Shown here: positions 52,516-61,193 of the stretch, piece after piece
Numbering within the stretch: the stretch's first letter is position 1
Layout: each line of letters starts with the position of its first letter
Source of the DNA: an uncultured Ruminococcus sp.
GTDB lineage: Bacteria > Bacillota > Clostridia > Oscillospirales > Ruminococcaceae
DNA: 64,000 nucleotides
Direction: 5' to 3'
Assembly (NCBI GenBank): GCA_934435205.1
Contig: CAKSAK010000001.1
Coordinates: 434,001 to 498,000 of the forward strand
Program-made: the position numbers and the translations under genes
Notes under the pieces: generated by a model
Seen by the model: only the letters and a program-made list of their open reading frames with translations
Database searches by the model: none
Told to the model about the DNA's origin: nothing

Positions 52516-54054
52516 ATGAAAATGAGAGGTATCTATTCCTCAGTAACAGATATCAGACGAAAGGTCTTTACAGAGGTGGCAAGACTTGCCTATGAAGAGG
52601 GCGACTATGCCGAAAAGATCGCAGAGCTTCCTTATAAGATAGTACCGGGAAGCAAGGCTGTTTACCGTGAGTCTATCTTCCTTGAAAGAGCTATCGTTGA
52701 AGAAAGGCTCCGTCTTGCTATCGGTCTGCCCCTGAGACCTATCGAGGAGCATAAGTCTGTGGCAGACGGAATTGAAGAAAGCGCTATCGCGGAAAAGTAT
52801 TACGATCCACCGCTTGTAAACATAATCAAGTTTGCCTGCAACGGCTGTCCTGAAACTCATTATCATGTTACCGACTGCTGTCAGGGCTGTCTTGCTCACC
52901 CATGTCAGGAAGTCTGTCCAAAGGGTGCTATAACTATTAAGCATGGCAAGTCAGTAATAGATCAGTCAAAGTGTATAAAGTGCGGAAGATGTCAGAGCGT
53001 CTGTCCATACAATGCAATAAACAAAATGGAAAGACCATGCGCAAGAGCCTGCGGCATGGACGCTATCGGCTCAGACGAAGAGGGCAAGGCAAAGATAGAT
53101 TATGACAAGTGCGTATCCTGCGGAATGTGTCTTGTAAACTGCCCATTCGGCGCTATCGTAGACAAGGGACAGATATTCCAGCTTATAACAGCAATGAAGA
53201 AAAAGAAGAAGGTCATCGCTATCGTAGCACCTGCATTCGTAGGTCAGTTCGGGCCAAAGGCAAGTCCTGAAAAGCTCACAGCGGCAATGAAGAAGCTTGG
53301 CTTTGCAGACGTGGTCGAGGTAGCAATAGGCGCAGACCTTTGTTCTATCGAGGAAGCAAAGGACTTCATGAGAGAAGTTCCTGAACATCAACCATTCATG
53401 GCGACATCATGCTGTCCTGCATGGTCAGTAATGGCGAAGAAGCTTTTCCCTACCCTTGCCCCATACATTTCAATGGCACTGACACCAATGGTACTTACAG
53501 CGAGAATGCTCAAAAAGGACGATCCAGACGCTTGTATCGCATTTATCGGACCATGTGCGGCAAAGAAGCTTGAAGCTTCAAGACGTACTATCCGCAGCGA
53601 CGTAGACTTTGTGCTTACCTTTGAAGAACTCATGGGAATGTTCAATGCCAAGGGCGTAACATTTGAGGACATCACAGATGAAGAAAAGGTAGATCTTTGC
53701 GAGGGTACAGGTGATGGACGTGGCTTTGCAGTAAGCGGCGGCGTAGCAAAGGCAGTAGCAGACGTTATCCACAAGCTTGACCCAGAGCGTGAGGTCAAGG
53801 TAGTATCAGCGCAGGGACTTAAAGATTGCCGCAAGCTTCTCACACTTGCGAAAGCAGGCAAATATGACGGCTATCTTCTCGAGGGCATGGCTTGTCCGGG
53901 CGGCTGTGTAGCAGGTGCAGGAACGCTTCAGGCGGTAGAAAAGAGCACAGCGCTTGTAAACAAATATGTAAAGGACGCACCTTTACAGAACTCTCTCGAC
54001 TCCAAATATGAGATCAATCTTGATCTTATCACCGAGCCGCATGATGACAAATAA
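52516..54054 (+). CDS. Monomeric [FeFe]-hydrogenase, group-B-like
   Basis: 512 residues. About 90 N-terminal residues of unknown role, then ferredoxin-type [4Fe-4S] sites (CIKCGRCQSVCP and CVSCGMCLVNCP) and the H-cluster domain. H-cluster motifs: L1 TSCCPAW (Cys299/300), L2 GPCAAKK (Cys347), L3 EGMACPGGC (Cys460, Cys464). It should evolve or sense H2 in the cytoplasm, helping dispose of electrons. The TSCCPAW/PCAAKK variants suit group B better than the classic HydA group A. ATG 52516 behind GGAGG is chosen over an upstream in-frame start. Confidence 0.9.
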   Translation: MKMRGIYSSVTDIRRKVFTEVARLAYEEGDYAEKIAELPYKIVPGSKAVYRESIFLERAIVEERLRLAIGLPLRPIEEHKSVADGIEESAIAEKYYDPPLVNIIKFACNGCPETHYHVTDCCQGCLAHPCQEVCPKGAITIKHGKSVIDQSKCIKCGRCQSVCPYNAINKMERPCARACGMDAIGSDEEGKAKIDYDKCVSCGMCLVNCPFGAIVDKGQIFQLITAMKKKKKVIAIVAPAFVGQFGPKASPEKLTAAMKKLGFADVVEVAIGADLCSIEEAKDFMREVPEHQPFMATSCCPAWSVMAKKLFPTLAPYISMALTPMVLTARMLKKDDPDACIAFIGPCAAKKLEASRRTIRSDVDFVLTFEELMGMFNAKGVTFEDITDEEKVDLCEGTGDGRGFAVSGGVAKAVADVIHKLDPEREVKVVSAQGLKDCRKLLTLAKAGKYDGYLLEGMACPGGCVAGAGTLQAVEKSTALVNKYVKDAPLQNSLDSKYEINLDLITEPHDDK

Positions 54055-54069
54055 ATAATGTATAAAACG

Positions 54070-54099
54070 AAACGGACGGCGTTGTGCTGTCCGTTTTTT
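54070..54099 (+). terminator. Terminator after the hydrogenase gene
   Basis: AACGGAC/GTCCGTT stem with T6. Confidence 0.85.
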
Positions 54100-54153
54100 G
54101 TTTTCCTATCCACCCTTGCGTTATCCGCACATTATTGATGTTTTCACAAACCA

Positions 54154-54407
54154 TGTAGGGGACGGCGCCCTCGACGTCCCGTTCTGAGAGCGACAAAGTT
54201 TGGTTTTATCGCAAATTGTGAGTAGACGTGCCGTGGTGGGAATGTTACGCCGTATGGTGGTTTGAAACAATGTGCCAAATGTGGTGCGGATAACGTAAGA
54301 AAGTGCAGGAAAACGGGTGCGGGCTGTCGAGGACGCCGTCCCCTACATTTTGATATTTTCTGCCACAATGTTGTGAAGCCAACGGGCGACCCAAGGTCGC
54401 CCCTACA
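54154..54407. repeat. Interspersed GC-rich repeat element 1
   Basis: TGTAGGGGACGGCGCCC unit at 54154-54181 and its inverted relative at 54321-54347 bound ~140 bases of AT-rich DNA. A second unit type, ACGGGCGACCCAAGG... lies at 54381-54407. The same design recurs at 60790-61139 and, as one unit, at 48225. Confidence 0.65.
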
Positions 54408-54499
54408 GATCATTCGGGCTAGTTTATTGTGTCGCAAAATCGCTTCGCTCGGTACTTTATTTTACTTTATGCTTGCAATTTTCTTTGGATTGCTATGCC

Positions 54500-54612
54500 A
54501 ATTCCTCACTCCTCACTCATCACTCATCATTCCTCATTCCTCATTCCTAATTCCTCATTCCTCACTCCTCATTCCTCATTCCTCATTCCTCATTCCTCAC
54601 TCCTCACTTAAC
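54500..54612 (+). repeat. Heptanucleotide tandem repeat (CTCATTC)n
   Basis: About 15 imperfect copies of CTCATTC/CTCACTC end ten bases before the -35 box of the following gene. Confidence 0.85.
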
Positions 54613-54621
54613 ACTGCCCCC

Positions 54622-54650
54622 TTGATTTTTCCCGCAATATGTAGTATAAT
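54622..54650 (+). promoter_or_regulatory. Promoter of the FemAB-like gene
   Basis: TTGATT (54622-54627), 17 bases, TATAAT (54645-54650). Confidence 0.75.
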
Positions 54651-54705
54651 AAATGAAATAGTGCATAATAACAGAAAAATTCTTACAGAGAGGATCTTTA
54701 TAAAA

Positions 54706-55806
54706 ATGGAAATAATCAATAAGTCCGATGAAAAACTCCTTGCAGAATATGAACAGTTCGCAAGCACAAGCAAATACGGCAATTTCATGCAATCCCTCAA
54801 ATGGCCGAAGGTCAAGGACAACTGGGGCTGGGACGCTGTTATCTCCCGTGACGCTGACGGCAATATCCGTGGAACTTGCCTTATCATAATCAAAAAAGTG
54901 CCTATCTTCGGTGTTACTTTCATGTATGCCCCTCATGGCCCTGTTTGCGATTGGTCTGATAAAGAGGTCATGACCGACCTTTTTGAGGGCGTAAAGGTGC
55001 TTGCCAAGAAATATAAATGCTACCAGTTCATGTGGGACCCTTGCTTTGAGGAGGGCGACGACAAGTGTACAAAGCTTATCGAGAACATGGGCTTCAAGCA
55101 CATACACAAGGCGGCTGAGCTGACTACGATTCAGGCTCGTAACAACTATATGCTCAGAAATATCGAGGGCAAGACCCCTGACGAGGTAATGGCTACCTTC
55201 AAGCCTGACTGGAGAAACCGTATCAGAAAAGCCCCTAGAAAGGGCGTTTACTGCAAGGCTTGCGGCACTGAGGCTCTTGACGATTTCTACCCTCTCATGC
55301 AGGCAACAGGTATCAGAGATGGCTTCTCTATCCGTTCAAAGGAGTATTTTGTAAAAATGCTCAATGGTCTTGGTCCTGAGCACTGCCGACTTTTCATGTG
55401 CTATGTTGACGAGGACGGCAAGCAGATACCGCTGTCAGGTGCAGTAACAACACAGTATGCAGGCAAGACCTGCTATGTTTATGGTGCTTCCGCAAACCAC
55501 CACAGAAACCTCTACCCTAACTATCTCATGCAGTGGACGATGATAAACTGGGCTTTGGAGGGCAAAAACTATATCTACGATTTCCAGGGCATACCATTCT
55601 ACAACGATGAAACAAACCCTAACTACGGCGTATACAAGTTCAAAAAGGGCTTTAACGGCGAGGTCGTTACCTATGAGGGCGAATTTTTCTACATTTTCAA
55701 GCCTTTCATGAAGAAAGTTGTAGACTTCTGCGAAAAGATAGTTATGGATAGACACGAACGCAAAAGACAGAAGCTTCTCAAAAACAGAAATAAGGATATG
55801 CAGTAG
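54706..55806 (+). CDS. FemAB-family peptidyltransferase (peptidoglycan bridge formation)
   Basis: 366 residues with two GNAT-like halves and the FemAB pattern (QSLKWPKVKDNWGWDAV near the start; YGASANHHRNLYPNYLMQW and YDFQGIPF in the second half). Uses aminoacyl-tRNA to add amino acids to lipid II stem peptides at the membrane surface. The frame is open far upstream through the heptamer repeat, but ATG 54706, after the promoter and GAGAGGA, is the real start. Confidence 0.88.
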   Translation: MEIINKSDEKLLAEYEQFASTSKYGNFMQSLKWPKVKDNWGWDAVISRDADGNIRGTCLIIIKKVPIFGVTFMYAPHGPVCDWSDKEVMTDLFEGVKVLAKKYKCYQFMWDPCFEEGDDKCTKLIENMGFKHIHKAAELTTIQARNNYMLRNIEGKTPDEVMATFKPDWRNRIRKAPRKGVYCKACGTEALDDFYPLMQATGIRDGFSIRSKEYFVKMLNGLGPEHCRLFMCYVDEDGKQIPLSGAVTTQYAGKTCYVYGASANHHRNLYPNYLMQWTMINWALEGKNYIYDFQGIPFYNDETNPNYGVYKFKKGFNGEVVTYEGEFFYIFKPFMKKVVDFCEKIVMDRHERKRQKLLKNRNKDMQ

Positions 55807-55924
55807 GCGACAATAGATTAAATTTAAAAGTTTTTGAACAGTTTATACATTTTTACCTGTTCTTTACACAGGCAACATTTGATTTTTACTTATATGTGAT
55901 ATGATTTACAAAGAGGTGAGCAAG

Positions 55925-56794
55925 GTGCATAAAGGCGTTTTAAGGACCTTGTGGCTCATTGCCGCATTGAGTCTGGTGCTGAGTTATGCTGTGATGTGCA
56001 TTGCATGGCTTTCAAAGGGCTGTCGCTATGGAACGCAGTTTTGCATAAACGTTTTTATGAGAGTGCTTCCTCTTTGTCTTATATTCCTGTGCATCATCGA
56101 GCTTGCAGGGCTTTTCATATGGGTCTTCAAAATAAAAAAGCTCGAAAGGCTCTACGCTAAAAAGGGCGGCTGTGACGAATATTTTGAGCTTCTTGAAAAA
56201 TATCTTCTCAGGCAGAACAAGGATAAGGGTCACGGACTTTTGAAGCTTGCCGCTGTTTACATTTCAGAAAAACGCTTTGAGGACTGTTTTCTCACCCTTG
56301 ACCGCATAGCTTTTGACAAGCTTACCCCATCAGATCAGAACAAGTATTTTGAACTGCTTCTTTACGGCAGGCTCATGTCGAGAGATATTTCTCAGGCGAA
56401 CGAGATATTTGTTTCGGCAGAGCATTACTTCAAGCGAGGTCTGCTCGATAAGCGCAATGGGCAAATGCTTTTCACCCTTGGTCTGCTGGAGTATTTCAAC
56501 GAACGCTTTGAAGGGGCGGTGAAGTTTTTTGACAGCGCAAAGAAAAGCCGTGACGCTGACAAAACGCTTCGATGCAGCTGTGAGCTTTACAAGGGCGAAT
56601 GTTTTCTCGCTCAGGGTGATGTGAGATCGGCGAAGGCTTCGGCTGAAAAAAGTGCGGCGCTCGTTAGTGACGATAAGCAGGAAGCACAGCTTGGAAAGCT
56701 GATGACACAGGTAGAAAAAGTTTACATCAGAACAAAAGAAAAGTCTGCTGATATAAATGCAGACAACACCACGGAAGGAGGATATGCCTTTTAA
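55925..56794 (+). CDS. Membrane protein with TPR-like repeats
   Basis: 289 residues: two transmembrane helices (~10-30 and ~45-70), a basic stretch, then ~200 residues of helical hairpins of TPR type (LLKLAAVYISEKRFEDCFLTLDRI, LFTLGLLEYFNERFEGAVKFFDSA). GTG 55925 is chosen because AGAGGTGAG lies just before it; an ATG 24 bases upstream has no ribosome site. Probably a scaffold; partner unknown. Fifteen bases before the transporter gene. Confidence 0.7.
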   Translation: MHKGVLRTLWLIAALSLVLSYAVMCIAWLSKGCRYGTQFCINVFMRVLPLCLIFLCIIELAGLFIWVFKIKKLERLYAKKGGCDEYFELLEKYLLRQNKDKGHGLLKLAAVYISEKRFEDCFLTLDRIAFDKLTPSDQNKYFELLLYGRLMSRDISQANEIFVSAEHYFKRGLLDKRNGQMLFTLGLLEYFNERFEGAVKFFDSAKKSRDADKTLRCSCELYKGECFLAQGDVRSAKASAEKSAALVSDDKQEAQLGKLMTQVEKVYIRTKEKSADINADNTTEGGYAF

Positions 56795-56809
56795 GGCATA
56801 GAAACAAGT

Positions 56810-57715
56810 ATGATAATAAACGCACTCAGAGGCTTTTGCATGGCTCTTGCGGACAGCGTCCCGGGAGTTTCGGGAGGAACTATAGCGTTCCTGCTGGGCT
56901 TTTATGACACTTTCATAAATTCCCTTAACGACATTATGGGACGTGACAATGCAAAGCGTAAAAAAGCATTTTTCTTTCTTATAAAGCTTGGCGTGGGCTG
57001 GGTCATCGGTATGCTTCTTGCAGTAAGCGTTCTTGCAAACGTGTTTGAAAGCGGTATTTACAAGGTAAGCTCGCTGTTTCTGGGATTTATCATTCTGGCG
57101 ATACCGGTCATGATAATGGAAGAAAAAGAGAGCATAAAGGGCAAATATTACAACATCGTATGGGCTGTTATCGGCATTGCAATAGTTGTGGGAATATCCC
57201 TTATAAATCCCTCCGGCGGCGGAACTGACGTTTCTCACATGAATATAGGCACAGTGATATTCGTTGTTCTTGCAGGAATGTGCGCAATATCTGCAATGGT
57301 GCTTCCCGGCATTTCAGGCTCCACCATACTTCTCACATTTGGTCTTTATATGCCTGTTATCACTGGAATAAAAGAGATCCTTCACCTGAATTTCGAGTAT
57401 TTCGGACTTCTCTGCTCTTTGGGTATCGGCATTATCCTTGGAGTGTTCGTTACTCTCAGGCTTATCAAAAAGGCTCTTGAAAAGTTCAGAAGCCAGACTA
57501 TCTACTGCGTTATCGGCATGATGATAGGCTCACTGTATGCCATAGTTATAGGTCCTACAACGCTTAAAGAGCCTAAAGACCCTATGTCCTTCGGCACATT
57601 CAGCATCGTATTTTTTATCATCGGTGCGGCGATCGTGTTCGGTATTCAGGTAGCAAAGAGCGTGTATGACAAGAAACAGCTTGCAAAGGCTGAAGAAAAG
57701 ATAGAAGAAGAATAG
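56810..57715 (+). CDS. DUF368 family membrane protein (undecaprenyl-phosphate translocase, PopT type)
   Basis: 301 residues with about eight helices. Paired family motifs DSVPGVSGGTIAF (N-terminal) and MVLPGISGSTILL (middle) mark DUF368. Members have been shown to return undecaprenyl phosphate to the cytoplasmic face for reuse in wall synthesis. This fits the FemAB gene two genes upstream. Coupled to the TPR gene. Confidence 0.87.
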   Translation: MIINALRGFCMALADSVPGVSGGTIAFLLGFYDTFINSLNDIMGRDNAKRKKAFFFLIKLGVGWVIGMLLAVSVLANVFESGIYKVSSLFLGFIILAIPVMIMEEKESIKGKYYNIVWAVIGIAIVVGISLINPSGGGTDVSHMNIGTVIFVVLAGMCAISAMVLPGISGSTILLTFGLYMPVITGIKEILHLNFEYFGLLCSLGIGIILGVFVTLRLIKKALEKFRSQTIYCVIGMMIGSLYAIVIGPTTLKEPKDPMSFGTFSIVFFIIGAAIVFGIQVAKSVYDKKQLAKAEEKIEEE

Positions 57716-57743
57716 ATATTATATCAAAACGAACGAATATATA

Positions 57744-57784
57744 AAAAGGCTCAATTTCTGCATCATAGAAATTGAGCCTTTTGC
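57744..57784 (+). terminator. Terminator after the DUF368 gene
   Basis: Perfect 16-base stem AAAAGGCTCAATTTCT/AGAAATTGAGCCTTTT with seven-base loop. Confidence 0.88.
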
Positions 57785-58125
57785 TGCAAATAACGTAAGT
57801 ACACTTTTTTCTGAACACATATCGTATGGCCTATATGCCCACCTAGCAAATTCATATTCTTGTGATTATATAAAAACTACCGCCCCTACTGCCCCCTTTT
57901 GCTGTTCATTCTTCCAAAATCAGCATTTTATACAATTGAACGCCTTGACAATTATGCAACTATACCATATAATAAAATCAGGCAAATACTATATCCTGTA
58001 TTATATTCCAAACATAATATGACAGCTATTGCAAAAATAGCATATCAGCGTCTATGATTTCTACAAATCATACGCCTGCCCTATGTAAAAAGTGTTTAAA
58101 ATTTTGGGGCGTTTGGCTTTTTTTC

Positions 58126-58154
58126 TTGCAAAAATTGTCGGCTTGTGGTATAAT
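58126..58154 (+). promoter_or_regulatory. Promoter of glgP
   Basis: TTGCAA (58126-58131), 17 bases, TATAAT (58149-58154) preceded by TGG. The ~125-base leader can form a GGGG/CCCC hairpin at ~58165-58182. The stretch 57790-58120 has no gene. Confidence 0.65.
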
Positions 58155-58286
58155 TATTAGGAGCGGGGGCGTGCTATTCCCCCAATGGGTGAAAACTATC
58201 CTTATTTCTCAAACGTTTTCGCCAATATAGTAATAAAGGTGCAGAGCGCAAAGCTCGGCTTGAAAGTATATAGGAGGTAAAGATTT

Positions 58287-60698
58287 ATGGCAAATAGTGC
58301 TGTAGAAAAAACAATTTCCACGCAGGAACTTAAAGAAAAGCTTCTTGACGTTCTTCACAACGATTTCCAGACAACACCTGAGGACGCTTCCGATCAGCAG
58401 GTATACGAGGCTCTTTCTAAGATCGTTGTAGGCATTCTTAAAGCTAAGAGAAGAAAGTTCACTGTTAAAACTCAGTCTGAGGGCAAGAAAAAGGTCTACT
58501 ATCTTTCTATGGAATTTCTTATGGGAAGAAGCCTTAAGACTTCTCTTTATAACCTTGAAATGCAGAAGCAGGCTACAAAGGTGCTTAAAGATCTGGGCAT
58601 TTCTATAAACGGCATATACGAGTGCGAGCCTGACGCAGGTCTTGGCAACGGCGGTCTTGGAAGACTTGCTGCCTGCTATCTTGACGCTCTTGCAGCAGAC
58701 GGCTATCATGCTACAGGCTATTCTATCTGCTATGAATACGGTATCTTCAAGCAGAAGCTGGAGGACGGCTGGCAGACCGAGCTTCCTGACAACTGGCTCC
58801 CAGGCGGCTCTGTATGGCTCGTTCCTGTTCCGTCAAAGGCTGTCGAGGTTCGTTTTGACGGCGAGCTTAAGGAATACTGGGACAATCAGTATCACTGCGT
58901 AACTCACGAGAACTACACATCAGTTATGGCTGTTCCATACGATCTGTTCGTATCAGGCTACAACAGCGAGGCTGTTTCAAAGCTCAGACTTTGGAAAGCT
59001 GAAATGGCTGACTTTGATATGTCAATGTTCAATCAGGGCGACTATCAGAAAGCTCTCAGCAAGAACATCATTTCACAGGCTATCACAAAGGTGCTTTATC
59101 CTAACGACAACCACGCAGAGGGCAAGTCACTCAGACTTAGACAGCAGTATTTCCTTTGCGCAGCTTCTATCGGTGATATCGTAAACCAGCACATGAGCGT
59201 TTACGGCACACTTGACAACCTCCACGAAAAGGTAGCTATCCACATCAACGATACTCACCCAACTCTTGCTATCCCAGAGCTTATGAGAGTTCTTCTTGAT
59301 GATTGCGGCTACTCATGGGACAAGGCTTGGCACATCGTTACAAACACATTTGCATACACAAACCACACTGTAATGCCTGAGGCTTTGGAGAAGTGGGACT
59401 GCAACCTTCTAAAGAGCGTTTGCCCTAGAATTTTCTCTATCATCATCGAGATAAACGAGCGTTACTGCAAGGATCTTTGGGAGAGATACAAGGATCAGGC
59501 CAAGGTCTCACATATGTCTATCGTTGAGGACAACAAGGTTAAAATGGCTACACTTTGCGTACACGCTTGCCACAGCGTAAACGGTGTTGCAAAGATACAC
59601 TCTGAGATCATCAAGAAGGAAACATTCAAGGACGAGTACCTTGACACACCAACAAAGTTCAAGAACGTTACAAACGGTATCGCATACAGAAGGTGGCTCT
59701 ATCAGTCTAACGAGGGTCTGACAGATCTTCTCTGCGAGAAGATAGGCGACGGATTCCTCAAGAATGCTGCTGAGCTTTCAAAGCTTGCTGTATTCAAGGA
59801 CGACAAGGACGTTCTTGACAGACTTTCAAAGATCAAGCTTGACAACAAGAAGAACTTTGCAAAGTATGTAAAGAATCAGTACGGCGTTGTTCTCAACACT
59901 GACTCTATTTTTGACGTTCAGGTAAAGAGACTTCACGAATACAAGAGACAGCAGCTCAACGCTCTGAACATCATTGCACAGTACAACTACCTCAAGGCTA
60001 ATCCAAACGCTGATTTTGTACCAAAGACATACATCTTTGCTGCAAAGGCTGCTCCTGGCTACTACATGGCAAAGCAGATAATCAAGCTTATTTGGAACAT
60101 TTCTCAGGAGCTGAAAAAGGACAAGAAGCTCAACGAAAAGCTCAACGTTATCTTCCTGGAGGACTACAACGTATCACTTTCTGAGATACTCATGCCAGCG
60201 GCAAACATCTCTGAGCAGATCTCACTGGCAGGTACAGAGGCTTCCGGTACAGGTAACATGAAGCTTATGATAAACGGCGCAATCACACTGGGTACTCTTG
60301 ACGGAGCAAACGTTGAGATACACGAGCAGGTAGGCGACGACAACATCATCATCTTCGGTATGAACGTTGACGAGGTAAACGCTTGCAAGGCAGGCTACAA
60401 GCCTATGGACATCTACAACTCCAACGCAGTTGTTAAGCAGGCTATCGACACACTTCAGTACGGCATCAACGGACAGCAGTTCAACGAGATCGCTGACAGC
60501 CTGAAGAACTCTGACCCATACATGGCTCTCAAGGACTTCGATTCTTATCAGAAGGCACAGGCTTACGCTTCTGAGTGCTACAAGGATCAGACAAAGTGGC
60601 AGAAGATGAGCCTTGCAAACATTGCAGGCGCAGGCATTTTCTCCGCAGACCGTTCTGTTGAGGACTACGCTAGAGATATTTGGGGTCTTTCAAAGTAA
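58287..60698 (+). CDS. glgP: Glycogen/starch/alpha-glucan phosphorylase
   Basis: 803 residues. Releases glucose-1-phosphate from alpha-1,4-glucans. PLP-binding Lys659 in EASGTGNMKLMINGA; early motifs CEPDAGLGNGGLGRLAACYLDA and NDTHPTLAIPELMR are intact. Highly biased codons suggest strong expression. Monocistronic, with a clear AGGAGGT ribosome site and terminator. In this fermenter it mobilises storage glycogen or imported maltodextrins. Confidence 0.96.
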   Translation: MANSAVEKTISTQELKEKLLDVLHNDFQTTPEDASDQQVYEALSKIVVGILKAKRRKFTVKTQSEGKKKVYYLSMEFLMGRSLKTSLYNLEMQKQATKVLKDLGISINGIYECEPDAGLGNGGLGRLAACYLDALAADGYHATGYSICYEYGIFKQKLEDGWQTELPDNWLPGGSVWLVPVPSKAVEVRFDGELKEYWDNQYHCVTHENYTSVMAVPYDLFVSGYNSEAVSKLRLWKAEMADFDMSMFNQGDYQKALSKNIISQAITKVLYPNDNHAEGKSLRLRQQYFLCAASIGDIVNQHMSVYGTLDNLHEKVAIHINDTHPTLAIPELMRVLLDDCGYSWDKAWHIVTNTFAYTNHTVMPEALEKWDCNLLKSVCPRIFSIIIEINERYCKDLWERYKDQAKVSHMSIVEDNKVKMATLCVHACHSVNGVAKIHSEIIKKETFKDEYLDTPTKFKNVTNGIAYRRWLYQSNEGLTDLLCEKIGDGFLKNAAELSKLAVFKDDKDVLDRLSKIKLDNKKNFAKYVKNQYGVVLNTDSIFDVQVKRLHEYKRQQLNALNIIAQYNYLKANPNADFVPKTYIFAAKAAPGYYMAKQIIKLIWNISQELKKDKKLNEKLNVIFLEDYNVSLSEILMPAANISEQISLAGTEASGTGNMKLMINGAITLGTLDGANVEIHEQVGDDNIIIFGMNVDEVNACKAGYKPMDIYNSNAVVKQAIDTLQYGINGQQFNEIADSLKNSDPYMALKDFDSYQKAQAYASECYKDQTKWQKMSLANIAGAGIFSADRSVEDYARDIWGLSK

Positions 60699-60716
60699 TC
60701 TATCATACAAAAATTT

Positions 60717-60752
60717 ATCGGACAGCTGTTTGGTGCGGCTGTCCGATTTTTT
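60717..60752 (+). terminator. Terminator after glgP
   Basis: Perfect ten-base stem ATCGGACAGC/GCTGTCCGAT and T6. Confidence 0.9.
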
Positions 60753-60789
60753 GTACATATATTCATCTATTCATCTATTCATCATATCC

Positions 60790-61139
60790 TGTAGGGGACG
60801 GCGCCCTCGACGTCCCGCTCGAAGATACAAGCTTTATATCATGACAAATGAGAAGAAACAGACTATGTTGTGAAATATTATGCCACACAGTTTTATTTTT
60901 CTAACACATCATTAAGATAATAAACAGAGAAACGTCGAGAATCGGGACGTCGGGGGCGCCGTCCCCTACATTGTTTGTGCAATATTTATACAATGTGCAA
61001 AACCATAAAATTGTCTGGCGACATAACGGGCGAACAGTGTTCGCCCCTACCATTATTTGTGCGGTAAAAAAATTTCGTGAAGCAATATAATTAGTGACGT
61101 GCGAGAGAAGCGGGCTGTCGAGGGCGCCAGCCCCTACAG
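60790..61139. repeat. Interspersed GC-rich repeat element 2
   Basis: Units at 60790-60817 (TGTAGGGGACGGCGCCC...), 60942-60970 (inverted), 61025-61050 (ACGGGCGAA...TTCGCCCC) and 61110-61139 (inverted relative). No gene in the gap. Confidence 0.65.
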
Positions 61140-61147
61140 AATTGCAA

Positions 61148-61180
61148 AAAAAATGACGGTGCAAGACCGCCATTTTTCTT
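61148..61180 (-). terminator. Terminator of rnr
   Basis: Eleven-base stem with one mismatch (AAAAATGACGG/CCGCCATTTTT) and a T run leftward. Confidence 0.75.
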
Positions 61181-61193
61181 ATATAAGCATATT

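Noticed and set aside
53388..53861. 157-residue frame opposite the hydrogenase gene
   Set aside because: Antisense shadow of a clear, motif-bearing gene.
54262..54705. Upstream in-frame extension of the FemAB-like gene through the heptamer repeat
   Set aside because: It would cross the interspersed repeat, the tandem repeat and the gene's own promoter. The ATG at 54706 follows the promoter and the family sequence starts there.
55901..55924. ATG 55901 as start of the TPR membrane protein
   Set aside because: No ribosome site upstream; the AGAGGTGAG within this stretch serves GTG 55925.
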